From NCBI RefSeq assembly GCF_009793335.1, contig NZ_WING01000001.1, forward strand, positions 5,828,001 to 5,892,000: a DNA stretch of 64,000 bases, given 5' to 3'. The first letter of the stretch is position 1, and every line of letters starts with the position of its first letter. The notes beneath the pieces are model-generated. The model was not told the origin of the DNA. It saw only the letters and a program-made list of their open reading frames with translations, and ran no database searches. This DNA comes from Actinomadura sp. J1-007. GTDB lineage: Bacteria; Actinomycetota; Actinomycetes; Streptosporangiales; Streptosporangiaceae. Below, in pieces: positions 16,247-25,351 of this stretch. Position numbers and translations under genes: made by a program.

Positions 16247-17668
16247 GTGACTCTTCCCCACGACCTCGGCGCCATGCGCCTGGCCGCCGCCGTCCGCGCC
16301 CGGGAGCTTTCCCCCGTGGAGATCACCGATCACTTCCTCGAACGCATCGATCGGGTAAATCCGCAGGTGGGCGCCTATGTGACGGTGACGGCCGAGTCGG
16401 CGCGCGAGCAGGCGCGGGCGGCGGAGAAGCGCGTCGCGGCGGCATCCGACCCGGCGGCGCTGCCGCCGCTGCTCGGCGTGCCGGTGCCGGTCAAGGACCT
16501 GAACGCCGTCAATGGCGTCCGGTTGACATTGGGTTCGAAGGTTTTCCACGATCGGATCGCGCGCACGGACGACAACGTCGTGGTGCGGCTCAGGGAAGCG
16601 GGCTCTGTCCTTCCCGGTAAGACCCAAACGCCCGAATTCGGGCTGCCCTCTTACTCGGAGAACGGGGTGGCACCGCCCGCCCGCACTCCCTGGGACCTGG
16701 GGCGTTCGGCGGGCGGTTCCAGCGGCGGGGCCGCGGCGGCCGTGGCGGCGGGTCTGGCGCCGGCCGCGCAGGGCAGCGACGGCGGCGGGTCGATCCGGAT
16801 CCCGAGCTCGGCGTGCGGGCTGTTCGGGATCAAGCCGACCAGGGGCAGGGTGTCGCAGGGGCCGGTCGGCGCCGACCTGTTCGGCCTGTCCACAAGCGGA
16901 CCGATTGCCCGTTCTGTCCGGGATGCCGCGCTGCTGCTGGACGTGATGGCGGGCCCGGCTCCCGGCGACCTCTACGCGGCGCCGCCCCCGGACGGCACGT
17001 TCCTTTCCCATGCCGAACGGCCTCCCGGGCGCCTCAGGATCGCCAGGAGCATCGAGCCGAACGCGGACGGGGTCGAGGTCCACCCCGACTGCGCGGCGGC
17101 CTACGAGGAGGCGAGCGCGCTCCTGGAGGAGCTCGGGCACGAGGTCGTGGACGTGCCCTCGTTCTTCGGGGCCGCGCTCGTCCCGCACTTCGAACTGCTG
17201 TGGGGCGTCATGGCGACGCTGACCGAGGTGCCCGAGGGACGCGAGCACCTGCTCCAGCCGCTGACCCGCTGGCTGCGCGAGCGCGGCCGGGCCGTGACGG
17301 CCACCGAGGTGCTCCGCGCCCACGCGTCCATGCAGGCCGTCCTGCGGAAGGCGTTCCCGGTGATGAACGGGTTCGACGCGATCCTGCACCCCACGCTCGC
17401 CCAGCCGCCCGTGCCCGTCGGGTACTTCCACGACCAGGAGCCCATCGAGAACTTCGAGCGCCAGACGCGCTTCACGCCGTTCTGCGCGGCCTACAACATC
17501 TCCGGCCAGCCCGCCGTGAACGTTCCCCTGCACTGGACGGCCGACGGCCTGCCCATCGGGGTCATGCTCGCCGGACGGCTCGGCGGCGAGGGCACGCTGA
17601 TCTCCCTGTCCGCCCAGCTCGAAGAGGCCCGTCCCTGGATCGACCGCAGACCGCCCCTCTGGGACTGA
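16247..17668 (+). CDS. Amidase signature-family amidohydrolase
   Basis: 473 residues from GTG 16247. The Ser-cisSer-Lys triad of the family is present: Lys in VPVPVKDLNAVNG near residue 82, the cis-Ser in GRSAGGSSGGAAAAV near 155, and the nucleophile Ser in QGSDGGGSIRIPSS near 180. C-terminal LHWTADGLPIGVMLAGRLGGEGTLI is typical of 6-aminohexanoate-cyclic-dimer-hydrolase-like and GatA-related amidases. It is not the tRNA amidotransferase, because no gatB or gatC is nearby. Substrate unknown. Divergent from the NERD gene. Confidence 0.92.
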   Translation: MTLPHDLGAMRLAAAVRARELSPVEITDHFLERIDRVNPQVGAYVTVTAESAREQARAAEKRVAAASDPAALPPLLGVPVPVKDLNAVNGVRLTLGSKVFHDRIARTDDNVVVRLREAGSVLPGKTQTPEFGLPSYSENGVAPPARTPWDLGRSAGGSSGGAAAAVAAGLAPAAQGSDGGGSIRIPSSACGLFGIKPTRGRVSQGPVGADLFGLSTSGPIARSVRDAALLLDVMAGPAPGDLYAAPPPDGTFLSHAERPPGRLRIARSIEPNADGVEVHPDCAAAYEEASALLEELGHEVVDVPSFFGAALVPHFELLWGVMATLTEVPEGREHLLQPLTRWLRERGRAVTATEVLRAHASMQAVLRKAFPVMNGFDAILHPTLAQPPVPVGYFHDQEPIENFERQTRFTPFCAAYNISGQPAVNVPLHWTADGLPIGVMLAGRLGGEGTLISLSAQLEEARPWIDRRPPLWD

Positions 17669-17715
17669 GGAGCGTCCGCTGAAAGCCGTCCATTTAGGGC
17701 GCCCGGCCGCCGGGC

Positions 17716-19547
17716 ATGGGTCATGGCGTGGCGGACGACGAACTGGACCGGCTGGCCGAACGGCACGGCGTTGCGACGCGTTTCACCGACTGGCGGGGGC
17801 GGGACGTCCCGGTCGCCCCCGACACCCTGAGAGCCGTTCTGGACTCCCTGGGCGTGGACGACTCCACCCCGCCCACGCCCCCGCACGCGCGCAAGGACCC
17901 GCCGCGCCTGCCGCGCGTCGAGCGCGCCTGGGGGTTCGCGGCGCAGCTCTACTCCGTACGGTCGCGCGGCTCGTGGGGGATGGGCGACCTGCGCGACCTG
18001 GCCGACCTCGCCGCGTGGTCCGGCGGCGGGCCGGGGGCGGGGTTCGTCCTGGTCAACCCGCTGCACGCGGCCGAGCCCGCCCCGCCGATCGGGCCGTCCC
18101 CGTACTCGCCGATGAGCCGCCGCTTCGCCTCGCCGCTGTACCTGCGCGTGGAGGACGTCCCGGAGTACGCGGCCCTGGGGCCCGGCGAGCGGGAGGCCGT
18201 CGCCTCGCTCGCCGCGCGGGCCCGGTCGGACGGCGCCATCGACCGCGACGCGATCTGGACGGCCAAGCGGGAGGCCCTGGAGACGCTCCACCGCGTTCCC
18301 CGCACGGCCGCCCGTCAGCGGGAGTACGAGCGCTTCCGCCGGCGCGAGGGGACGGCGCTCACCGCGTTCGCCGCCTGGTGCGTCCTCGCCGAACGGCACG
18401 GCGCGGACTGGCGGCGCTGGCCCGCCGAGCTCCGCGACCCCAAGAGCCCCGCCGTGGCCGCCGCCGTCCCGGACGAGCGCGCCGACTTCCACGCCTGGCT
18501 GCAATGGCTGCTCGACGGGCAGCTCGCCGCCGCCCAGCGGGCGGCGACCGGCGCGGGGATGCCGATCGGGATCGTCCACGACCTCGCCGTCGGCGTGGCG
18601 CACGGCGGGGCCGACACCTGGATCCACAGGCATCTGTTCGCCGACGGGATGAGCGTCGGGGCGCCGCCGGACGAGTTCAACCAGCGCGGCCAGGACTGGG
18701 GGCAGCCGCCCTGGCACCCCGGACGCCTCGCCGCCGCCGCGTACGCGCCGTACCGCGCCATGCTCGCCGCCGCGCTGCGGCACGGGGGCGGCCTGCGCCT
18801 GGACCACGCCATGCAGGTGTCGCGGCTCTGGTGGATCCCGGACGGCGCCTCGCCCGCCGACGGCACCTACGTGTCGTACGACCGCGAGGCCATGCTCGAC
18901 TGGCTGGTCTGGGAGGCGTCGCGGGCGGGCGCGGTGGTCGTCGGGGAGGACCTCGGGACGGTCGAGCCGGGGCTGCGGCGGCTGCTCGCGGACCGGGGCG
19001 TCCTCGGCACGTCCCTCCTGTGGTTCGAGCAGGAGGACGGGCGTCCGCTCCGTCCCGAACGGTGGCGCGAGGCGTCCCTCGCCACGGTCGGCACGCACGA
19101 CATGCCGCCGATCACCGGATTCGCGCACGGCGACCACATCGCCCTCCGGGACGGCCTCGGGCAGCTCACCCGGCCGCGCGTGCAGGAGGAGGCCGACCAC
19201 CGCCGTCAGTTCGCCGCCTGGCTCGACCTGCTGTCCGAGGAGGGACTCCTCCGGAACCCGCCGTCGGCCGTCCTGGAGGCGCTGGACGACGGCTCGTCCG
19301 CCTACGACGCCGAGGTCGTCGCGGCCCTGCACGCGTTCCTCGCCCGCACGCCCGCGCGTCTCATCGGCATCTCCCTCGCGGACGCGGTGGGGAGCGCCGC
19401 CCGCAGAACCTTCCCGGCACCGTTGACGAGTACCCGAACTGGCGGGTCCCCCTCGCGGACTCCGCCGGGCGTCCCGTTCTCCTCGATGACCTTCCCGAAC
19501 GCGTGGTCGCGCCGGATCCGTTCTCCGCGAGGACTCCGGAGCCCTGA
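17716..19547 (+). CDS. malQ: 4-alpha-glucanotransferase (amylomaltase), frameshift near the 3' end
   Basis: Transfers alpha-1,4-glucan segments between maltodextrins (GH77). Features in order: AWGFAAQLYSVRSRGSWGMGDLRDL, SPYSPMSRRFASPLYL, GIVHDLAVGVAHGGADTW, LRLDHAMQVSRLWWIP with the nucleophile Asp, VVVGEDLGTVEPGLR with the acid/base Glu, and VGTHDMPPITGF. After LIGISLADAVG the expected end (ERRPQNLPGTVDEYPNWRVPL and on to FSARTPEP) is in the -1 frame. One G missing from the G4 run at 19389-19392 explains it. The true product is about 610 residues. The ATG at 17716 follows a GC palindrome; a GTG at 17728 is an alternative start. Confidence 0.9.
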
Positions 19548-19571
19548 GCGCTCCGCGGGCGTCCGCTCAGG
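19543..19571. terminator. Short convergent hairpin
   Basis: CCTGAGCG (19543-19550) pairs with CGCTCAGG (19564-19571), spanning the malQ stop codon and the end of the opposing gene. Confidence 0.4.
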
Positions 19572-20562
19572 CCAGGGTGGTACGGATCCGCTGGGTCACC
19601 TCGTGCAGGAGCGTGTCGGGCTCCAGGCGCGCCCGCGCGATCGCCGAGAAGAGGGCGGGCAGGCCCGCGAGGGGGTACGGGTCGTCGTCGGCGCCGCGGA
19701 GGGCCCGTTCGCCGACCGGGTGGCGGCGGAGCGACGCGCGGGCGCGCGCCCAGGCCGCCTGCACCTCCTCGGGCGACGGGACCCCGAAGCCGTGGCCGAC
19801 CGGGGCGGCGTGGCGGAGCTTCACGAGGGCGCCGTCGCCGAAGTCGGCCGCCAGCTTGCAGCGCTCGGTGAGGTCGGCGCGGACCCGCGCGTCCAGGCGC
19901 CCCATCACCGAGCAGGGCGTACGGCAGCGGGCCGCGCAGTCGCCGAGGGCGGCCGACACCTGGCTGTGCTGCCGGTCCAGGTAGGCGCGCCACCCCGGGC
20001 CCGGCTCCCTGGACACGCGCAGGGTGCGCTCGCAGGCGGAACGTTCCGGACGGGTGTGGTCGCAGTCGCGCGCCGCGCCCGGCTCCAGGGCGACGCCGAA
20101 GCGGCTGCCCGGCCCGGTGACGGACGCGCCGATGAGGGCCGGGTCGCCCGCGTGGCCGAGGACGGGCTCCCAGGCGAGCAGCGGCAGGTACTCGCTCGCG
20201 ATGTGGACGGCGGCCACCAGCGCCGCCATCTCGCGGCGGTGCCAGCGGATCGCGATGACCTCCAGCAGCAGCGCGTACGCGGGCCGCAGGCTCGCCAGCG
20301 CCCCGCGCGGGCGCTCCTTCGCGGTCTGGGGCATGCGGCTCGCGCGGGCGCGGTCGAGCAGGTCGGCGGGGACCTCGCCCGCGTCCTCGGGCATCCCGAA
20401 GTCCTCCGCGTCCAGGTCCAGGACGCGCTGGCCGAACGCGCAGAGCGCGGCGACCGCGGCCGGGCGGGGCACGACCGCCCCGTCGCCGGCCGCGAGGGCC
20501 TCCAGGTCGCCGAAGGCGTACCGCCCCGCCAGTGCCGTCAGAACGTCCCGTGCCGTCTCCAC
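19567..20562 (-). CDS. Conserved hypothetical protein, Cys-rich central part
   Basis: 331 residues from GTG 20562; I do not recognise a family. It appears mostly alpha-helical and soluble, with a long helical first half containing the KERPRGALASLRPAYALLLE segment. Residues about 178-230 hold a cluster of seven Cys and several His (CDHTRPERSAC, CAARCRTPC, ERC). It resembles a metal or cluster binding site embedded in a helical protein. It is transcribed after pepN with an 80-base gap and is convergent with malQ. Coding is supported by codon use and uninterrupted length. Confidence 0.75.
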   Translation of the reverse strand: METARDVLTALAGRYAFGDLEALAAGDGAVVPRPAAVAALCAFGQRVLDLDAEDFGMPEDAGEVPADLLDRARASRMPQTAKERPRGALASLRPAYALLLEVIAIRWHRREMAALVAAVHIASEYLPLLAWEPVLGHAGDPALIGASVTGPGSRFGVALEPGAARDCDHTRPERSACERTLRVSREPGPGWRAYLDRQHSQVSAALGDCAARCRTPCSVMGRLDARVRADLTERCKLAADFGDGALVKLRHAAPVGHGFGVPSPEEVQAAWARARASLRRHPVGERALRGADDDPYPLAGLPALFSAIARARLEPDTLLHEVTQRIRTTLA

Positions 20563-20641
20563 GTCCCCACCCTGCCAGCCGTTCCCCCGTGGTCACGCCA
20601 CCGGTCCGGGAACCGCCGCATGACCACGAGGGGGCGGGGCG

Positions 20642-23176
20642 TCAGGACGCGGCGGCGTCCTTCGCGCGGGCGCGCAGGGCGCGGGCCACGCCGTCGCGGC
20701 CCTCCGACAGCAGCCTGGCGAGCGCGGCCGGCGGCTCGCTGTCGGCGATGTACGCCTCGGTGCGGGCGACCGTGGACTCCTCGATCACCAGGAACGGGTA
20801 GGCCACCTCGGCGAACGTCTGCGACATGTCGCTCGACCACTCCGACCAGATGCGGCCGACCTCGGCGAAGTACCGGTCCACGTACGGGACGAGCAGCGCC
20901 GAGTGGTCGGGGTCGACGAAGCCGCCGAGCGTGGCGCGGAACACCGCGTTCGGCAGCTCGCCGCCGATGATCCGCTCCCAGGCCGCGGCCTTGGCCTCGG
21001 CCGTCGGCAGCGCCGACCGGCAGGACGCGGCGGCGCGCTCGCCGGTCGCGGTCGGGTCGCGCTTCAGCTCGGCGTCGATCTCCGCCTCGCCCGCCTTGCC
21101 GGTCCCGACGAGGCGGTGCAGCAGCGTCCAGCGCAGGTCGGCGTCCACCGTGAGCCCTTCGAGGGACGCGGTGCCGGCCAGCAGCCCGGCGACGAAGCCG
21201 AGGTGCGCGTCGGACGCGGCCACGGGCACGAACGCCTGGATGTAGGCGAGCTGGAGGTCGGAGCCCGGCGCGGCCTCGTGCGCCAGCTCGTACAGGGCGT
21301 CCGCCATGAGGTCGAGCCCCTCGCGGCGCCACTGCGGCGAGGCGTACTGCTGGAGCGCGGTGCGGGCCTGCCGCAGCAGCGTCTGCGTGACCGAGATGTC
21401 GGTGACGCCGCGGATGCCCTGCACGACCAGCTTGACGTAGTCGCGGGTCGCCAGCTCGGCGTCCCGCGTCATGTCCCACGCCGCCGACCAGCACAGCGCG
21501 CGCGGCAGCCCGTCCCGGATGTCGCCGATGCCCTCGACCAGCGTGCGCAGCGAGTGCTCGTCCAGCCGGACCTTGGCGTACGTCAGGTCGTCGTCGTTGA
21601 CCAGGACGAGGTCGGGGCGCTTGTCGCCGACCAGCTCCGGCACCTCCGTGCGGGCCCCGACGACGTCGAGCTCGACGCGCCGCCGCCGCACGATCCCCTC
21701 CGCCGTGCGGTCGTACAGCCCGATCGCCACGCGGTGCGAGCGCAGCGTCGGGTAGTCGGGCTTCGCCTCCTGGAGGACGTGGAACGCGGTGAAGTCGCCG
21801 TTGGCGTCCACCTCGTAGACGGGGCGCAGCGTGTTGACCCCGGCCGTCTCCAGCCACTCCTTCGACCACGACGCGAGGTCGCGGCCGGAGGTCTCCTCCA
21901 GCGCGTCCAGCAGGTCGGCGAGGACCGTGTTGCCCCACGCGTGCCGCTGGAAGTAGCGCCGCACGCCCTCCAGGAAGTTGTCGCGCCCGACGTACGCCAC
22001 GAGCTGCTTGAGGACGCTCGCGCCCTTCGCGTACGTGATCCCGTCGAAGTTGACCTCCACCGCGCGGATGTCGGGGATGTCGGCGGAGATCGGGTGCGTC
22101 GAGGGGAGCTGGTCCTGCCGGTACGCCCACGCCTTCATCAGGTTCGCGAACGTCGTCCACGAGCCCTTCCACTTGGTCGCCTCGGCCTGGCACAGCACGC
22201 TCATGTACGTGGCGAACGACTCGTTCAGCCACAGGTCGTCCCACCACCGCATGGTGACCAGGTCGCCGAACCACATGTGCGCCATCTCGTGCAGGATCGT
22301 CTCGGCGCGCCGTTCGTACGCCGCGTCCGTCACCCGGGAACGGAAGACGTAGTCCTCCAGGAACGTGACGCAGCCCGCGTTCTCCATCGCGCCCGCGTTG
22401 AACTCCGGCACGAAGAGCTGGTCGTACTTGGTGAACGGGTACGGCCGGTCGAACACCTCCTCGAAGAACGCGAAGCCCTGCCGGGTCACGTCCACGATCG
22501 CCTCGGCGTCCAGGTGCTCGGCGAGCGACGCCCGGCAGTACACGCCGAGCGGGATGACGCTGCCGTCCTCGCGCCGGTACTCGTCCCGCACCACGTGGTA
22601 CGGGCCCGCGACCAGCGCCGTGATGTACGTCGAGATCTCCGGCGTCGCGGGGAAGTGCCGGCGCCCGCCCTCGACCGTGTCGGGCGCCTCGTTGGTGACG
22701 ACCTCCCAGCCGTCCGGCGCGGTCACCGTCAGCTCGAACGTCGCCTTCAGGTCCGGCTGGTCGAAGCAGGTGAACATCCGGTGCGCGTCGGCGGTCTCGA
22801 ACTGCGTGTAGAGGTACACGCTCTGGTCCACGGGGTCGACGAACCGGTGCAGGCCCTCGCCCGAGCGGGAGTACGTGCAGTCGGCCACCACGCGCAGCTC
22901 GTTGTCGGCGGCGAGGCCCGGGAGCGGGATGCGCCCCTTGGCGGAGTCGTAGTCCGCCGGGTCCAGCGCCGTGCCGTTCAGCGTCACCTCCCGCACGACG
23001 GCGCCGTGCAGGTCGACGAACGTCGAGGCGCCCGCCTCGGCGCTGCCGAAGCGGATCACGGTGGTGGAACCGAACCGCTCCTCACCCGTCGTGAGGTCCA
23101 GCTCCACCGCGTACGACTGGACGGTGAGCAGCCGGGCCCGTTCCCGCGCCTCGTCGCGCGTGAGGTTGCCTGCCAC
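20642..23176 (-). CDS. pepN: Aminopeptidase N (M1 family)
   Basis: 844 residues, full length for actinobacterial PepN. The substrate-recognition motif GAMENAG is near residue 262. The zinc site HEMAHMWFGD (HExxH) is near residue 296, with the third ligand Glu in WLNESFATYM. The C-terminal helical ERAP1-like domain is present from about residue 530. It removes N-terminal amino acids from peptides in the cytosol. Start is GTG 23176 with AAGGAG five bases upstream. Divergent from the Rv2466c-like gene. Confidence 0.96.
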   Translation of the reverse strand: MAGNLTRDEARERARLLTVQSYAVELDLTTGEERFGSTTVIRFGSAEAGASTFVDLHGAVVREVTLNGTALDPADYDSAKGRIPLPGLAADNELRVVADCTYSRSGEGLHRFVDPVDQSVYLYTQFETADAHRMFTCFDQPDLKATFELTVTAPDGWEVVTNEAPDTVEGGRRHFPATPEISTYITALVAGPYHVVRDEYRREDGSVIPLGVYCRASLAEHLDAEAIVDVTRQGFAFFEEVFDRPYPFTKYDQLFVPEFNAGAMENAGCVTFLEDYVFRSRVTDAAYERRAETILHEMAHMWFGDLVTMRWWDDLWLNESFATYMSVLCQAEATKWKGSWTTFANLMKAWAYRQDQLPSTHPISADIPDIRAVEVNFDGITYAKGASVLKQLVAYVGRDNFLEGVRRYFQRHAWGNTVLADLLDALEETSGRDLASWSKEWLETAGVNTLRPVYEVDANGDFTAFHVLQEAKPDYPTLRSHRVAIGLYDRTAEGIVRRRRVELDVVGARTEVPELVGDKRPDLVLVNDDDLTYAKVRLDEHSLRTLVEGIGDIRDGLPRALCWSAAWDMTRDAELATRDYVKLVVQGIRGVTDISVTQTLLRQARTALQQYASPQWRREGLDLMADALYELAHEAAPGSDLQLAYIQAFVPVAASDAHLGFVAGLLAGTASLEGLTVDADLRWTLLHRLVGTGKAGEAEIDAELKRDPTATGERAAASCRSALPTAEAKAAAWERIIGGELPNAVFRATLGGFVDPDHSALLVPYVDRYFAEVGRIWSEWSSDMSQTFAEVAYPFLVIEESTVARTEAYIADSEPPAALARLLSEGRDGVARALRARAKDAAAS

Positions 23177-23413
23177 ATGTACTCCTTGGTCGGCTCATCG
23201 CTTGGTATCCCCCATGTCTACCAACCGGCGGGGGTCCGGGGCTGCGCGGCACGGCCATCGGTTCGCCCGGGTCCGCCGGCGGGGCCGCTGGCCACCTCCG
23301 GCCGCGGGCCCCGCCGCTCGGGGAGGCCGCGCGGGGAATGGGCCCGGAGGACCGCCGGTTGTTGCCGGAACAGGAATTTTCCGCACCAGGCGGCAGCCCA
23401 AGGAGGACCTCCG

Positions 23414-24027
23414 TTGTCACAGGACGCCCGCACCCCAGTGGACTTCTGGTTCGACCCGCTGTGCCCTTGGGCCTGGTTGACGTCGCGCTGGATCCTGGAG
23501 GTCGAGAAGCTCCGGCCCGTCGACGTGCGCTGGCACGTCATGAGCCTCGCCGTCCTCAACGAGGACAAGGACGTGCCCGAGGAGTACCGCAAGGCCCTTG
23601 AGGGGGCGTGGGGCCCGTGCGCCTCTGCGTCGCCGCGGAGCAGAAGTACGGCTCCGAGGTGCTCGGCCGCCTCTACACCGAGCTCGGCACGCGCCGCCAC
23701 AACGAGCGGCAGAAGTTCGGGCCCGAGCTGTACGAGGCCGCGCTGGAGGCGGCGGGCCTCGACCCGGCGCTCGCCGCCGCGGCGGACTCGACCGACTACG
23801 ACACCGCCGTCCGCGCGTCCCACAAGGACGGCATCGACCGCGTCGGCCAGGAGGTCGGCACGCCGGTCATCGAGGTCGAGGGCCACGCCTTCTTCGGCCC
23901 CGTGGTCACCCCGGCCCCGCGCGGCGAGGCCGCCGTCAAGCTGTTCGACGGCGTGCTGGCCGTCGCGAGCACCGACGGCTTCTTCGAGCTGAAGCGCACC
24001 CGGGACCGCGACCCGATCTTCGACTAG
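23414..24027 (+). CDS. Rv2466c-like mycothiol-dependent nitroreductase/DsbA-fold protein, frameshifted
   Basis: Start is TTG 23414 with AGGAGG at 23401-23406. The product begins with VDFWFDPLCPWAWLTSRWILEVE, then WHVMSLAVLNEDK, and continues in the -1 frame with VAAEQKYGSEVLGRLYTELG, GTPVIEVEGHAFFGPVV and ends FFELKRTRDRDPIFD. This is the family of mycobacterial Rv2466c, a mycothiol-dependent DsbA-like reductase. The active site here is CPWA rather than CPWC, so the resolving Cys is absent. The frame break is at 23617: one extra G (GGCCCGG instead of GGCCCG) restores GAWGPVRLCVAAEQ and a protein of about 204 residues. Confidence 0.88.
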
Positions 24028-24034
24028 CGGCCCG

Positions 24035-24054
24035 CGGGGCCCGGCCGGGCCCCG
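24035..24054. terminator. Perfect 20-bp palindrome after the reductase gene
   Basis: CGGGGCCCGG followed directly by its reverse complement, eight bases past the stop codon at 24027. As RNA it would form a stem with a small loop. It separates the reductase gene from the Nur-controlled transporter operon. Confidence 0.55.
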
Positions 24055-24084
24055 TCCGCGCCGGAACCTGGCACGGTGTGGCAG

Positions 24085-24101
24085 TTGCGAGTCCCTTGCA
24101 A
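24085..24101 (+). promoter_or_regulatory. Nur (nickel uptake regulator) box upstream of the ECF transporter
   Basis: TTGCGA-GTCCC-TTGCAA at 24085-24101 matches the published Streptomyces Nur consensus tTGCaa-N5-ttGCAA at every position but one. It is the core of an extended 11-bp inverted repeat (24078-24088 with 24098-24108). It lies 53 bases upstream of the cbiM start. Inference: Ni-bound Nur represses the operon when nickel is sufficient. Confidence 0.75.
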
Positions 24102-24153
24102 CTGCCACGCGTACGCCCTCAGACTGGACTTACCGCACTCGACGGGTAGGACG

Positions 24154-24939
24154 GTGAGGGACGTGCACGTACCGGACGGATTCATCAACGCCCCGGTCTC
24201 GGTCGCGGCCGGGGCGGTGGCCGTCGCCGGGGTGGCCGTGGCGCTGCGCGGCGCCCGCCGCGAGCTGGACGACCGGACCGCTCCACTGGCGGGCCTGACC
24301 GCCGCGTTCGTCTTCGCGGCGCAGATGCTCAACTTCCCGGTCGCCTCCGGGACGAGCGGCCACCTGCTCGGCGGGACGCTCGCCGCGATCCTGGTCGGGC
24401 CCTACACCGGCGTGCTGTGCGTGTCGGTGGTGCTGCTCATGCAGGGGCTGCTGTTCGCCGACGGCGGGCTGACCGCGCTCGGCGTCAACATCGTCAACAT
24501 GGCGCTGGTCACCGTGCTCGTCGGGTACGGGCTGTTCCGGCTGCTGCTGCGGGTCCTGCCGAAGTCGCCCGCGTCGGTCGCGGGCGCCTCGTTCACCGCC
24601 GCGGTCGTGTCGGTGCCGTGCTCGGCCGCGGTGTTCACCCTGGTCTACGCGGTCGGCGGCACGACCGACGTCTCGGTCGGCAAGGTCGCCGCCGCGATGA
24701 TCGGCGTGCACGTGCTGATCGGGATCGGCGAGGCGCTGATCACGGCCGTCACGGTCTCCAGCGTGCTCGCCGTCCGCCCCGACCTGGTGTACGGCGCGCG
24801 CGACCTCGTCAAGCCCCTGGAGCTGCGCCGGACCGGCACGCGGGACGGCGCGCCGGGCGGGACCCCGGACCGGGCGTCCGGACCCGCGGGCGACGCGCGG
24901 ACGCCCGAGGGCCCCGAACCGTCCGGCGCGAGCGCCTGA
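24154..24939 (+). CDS. cbiM: ECF transporter substrate-specific membrane component CbiM/NikM
   Basis: About 261 residues. The N-terminal HVPDGFINAPVS contains the metal-binding His of CbiM/NikM proteins. Six or seven hydrophobic helices follow (AAFVFAAQMLNFPV, HLLGGTLAAILVGP, LLMQGLLFADGGLTALGVNIVNMALV, IGVHVLIGIGEALIT). It binds Co2+ or Ni2+ in an energy-coupling-factor transporter. The upstream Nur box favours nickel. GTG 24154 and GTG 24163 are both possible starts; the second gives the classical V-H-V-P-D-G beginning. The C-terminus is a hydrophilic Pro/Gly-rich extension. First gene of a four-gene operon. Confidence 0.92.
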   Translation: MRDVHVPDGFINAPVSVAAGAVAVAGVAVALRGARRELDDRTAPLAGLTAAFVFAAQMLNFPVASGTSGHLLGGTLAAILVGPYTGVLCVSVVLLMQGLLFADGGLTALGVNIVNMALVTVLVGYGLFRLLLRVLPKSPASVAGASFTAAVVSVPCSAAVFTLVYAVGGTTDVSVGKVAAAMIGVHVLIGIGEALITAVTVSSVLAVRPDLVYGARDLVKPLELRRTGTRDGAPGGTPDRASGPAGDARTPEGPEPSGASA

Positions 24940-24949
24940 GGAGGCGGCC

Positions 24950-25351
24950 ATGACCACCAAGACCACGGCCGGACGCCCGGTCAAGCGCTCCACCAAGCGG
25001 TTCTTCGCCGCGTTCCTCCTGGTGTCGCTGGTCCTCGCGGGGATCGTCAGCTACTACGCCAGCTCCAGCCCCGACGGGCTGGAGAAGGTCGCCGCGGACA
25101 AGGGCATCGACTCCAAGGAGAAGGACCACTCCCTCAAGGACTCGCCGTTCAGCGACTACGGGGTCAAGGGCGTGGACGACTCGCGCCTGTCCGGCGGCCT
25201 CGCGGGCGTCGTCGGCGTCGGCGCGGTGCTGCTCGTCGGCGGCGGGCTGTTCTGGGTCGTGCGGCGGCGCGGCGGCACGCCCGAGCACGGCCGCGACGGC
25301 GCGCAGGGCTCCGCGCCCGCGCGGGAACCGGCCGGGTCCGAGGACGCCTGA
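24950..25351 (+). CDS. PDGLE-domain protein (CbiN/NikN-like small component)
   Basis: 133 residues. A membrane helix lies near residues 18-38 (FFAAFLLVSLVLAGIVSYYA), then SSSPDGLEKVAADKG, the PDGLE signature, an extracytoplasmic loop ending SPFSDYGVKGVDD, a second helix (GGLAGVVGVGAVLLVGGGLFWVV) and a basic/acidic tail. This is the two-helix accessory component that occurs between CbiM and CbiQ in metal ECF systems. It starts 10 bases after cbiM with GAGGAGG-type Shine-Dalgarno, and its stop abuts the next GTG. Confidence 0.9.
   Translation: MTTKTTAGRPVKRSTKRFFAAFLLVSLVLAGIVSYYASSSPDGLEKVAADKGIDSKEKDHSLKDSPFSDYGVKGVDDSRLSGGLAGVVGVGAVLLVGGGLFWVVRRRGGTPEHGRDGAQGSAPAREPAGSEDA

Noticed and set aside
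16621..16636. CCCAAACG match to the palindrome half-site inside the amidase gene
   Set aside because: Only one arm matches, it lies in coding sequence, and no promoter is associated.
24028..24153. Cobalamin riboswitch upstream of cbiM
   Set aside because: The 126-base leader has no B12 box-like motif and is occupied by a terminator palindrome and the Nur box.
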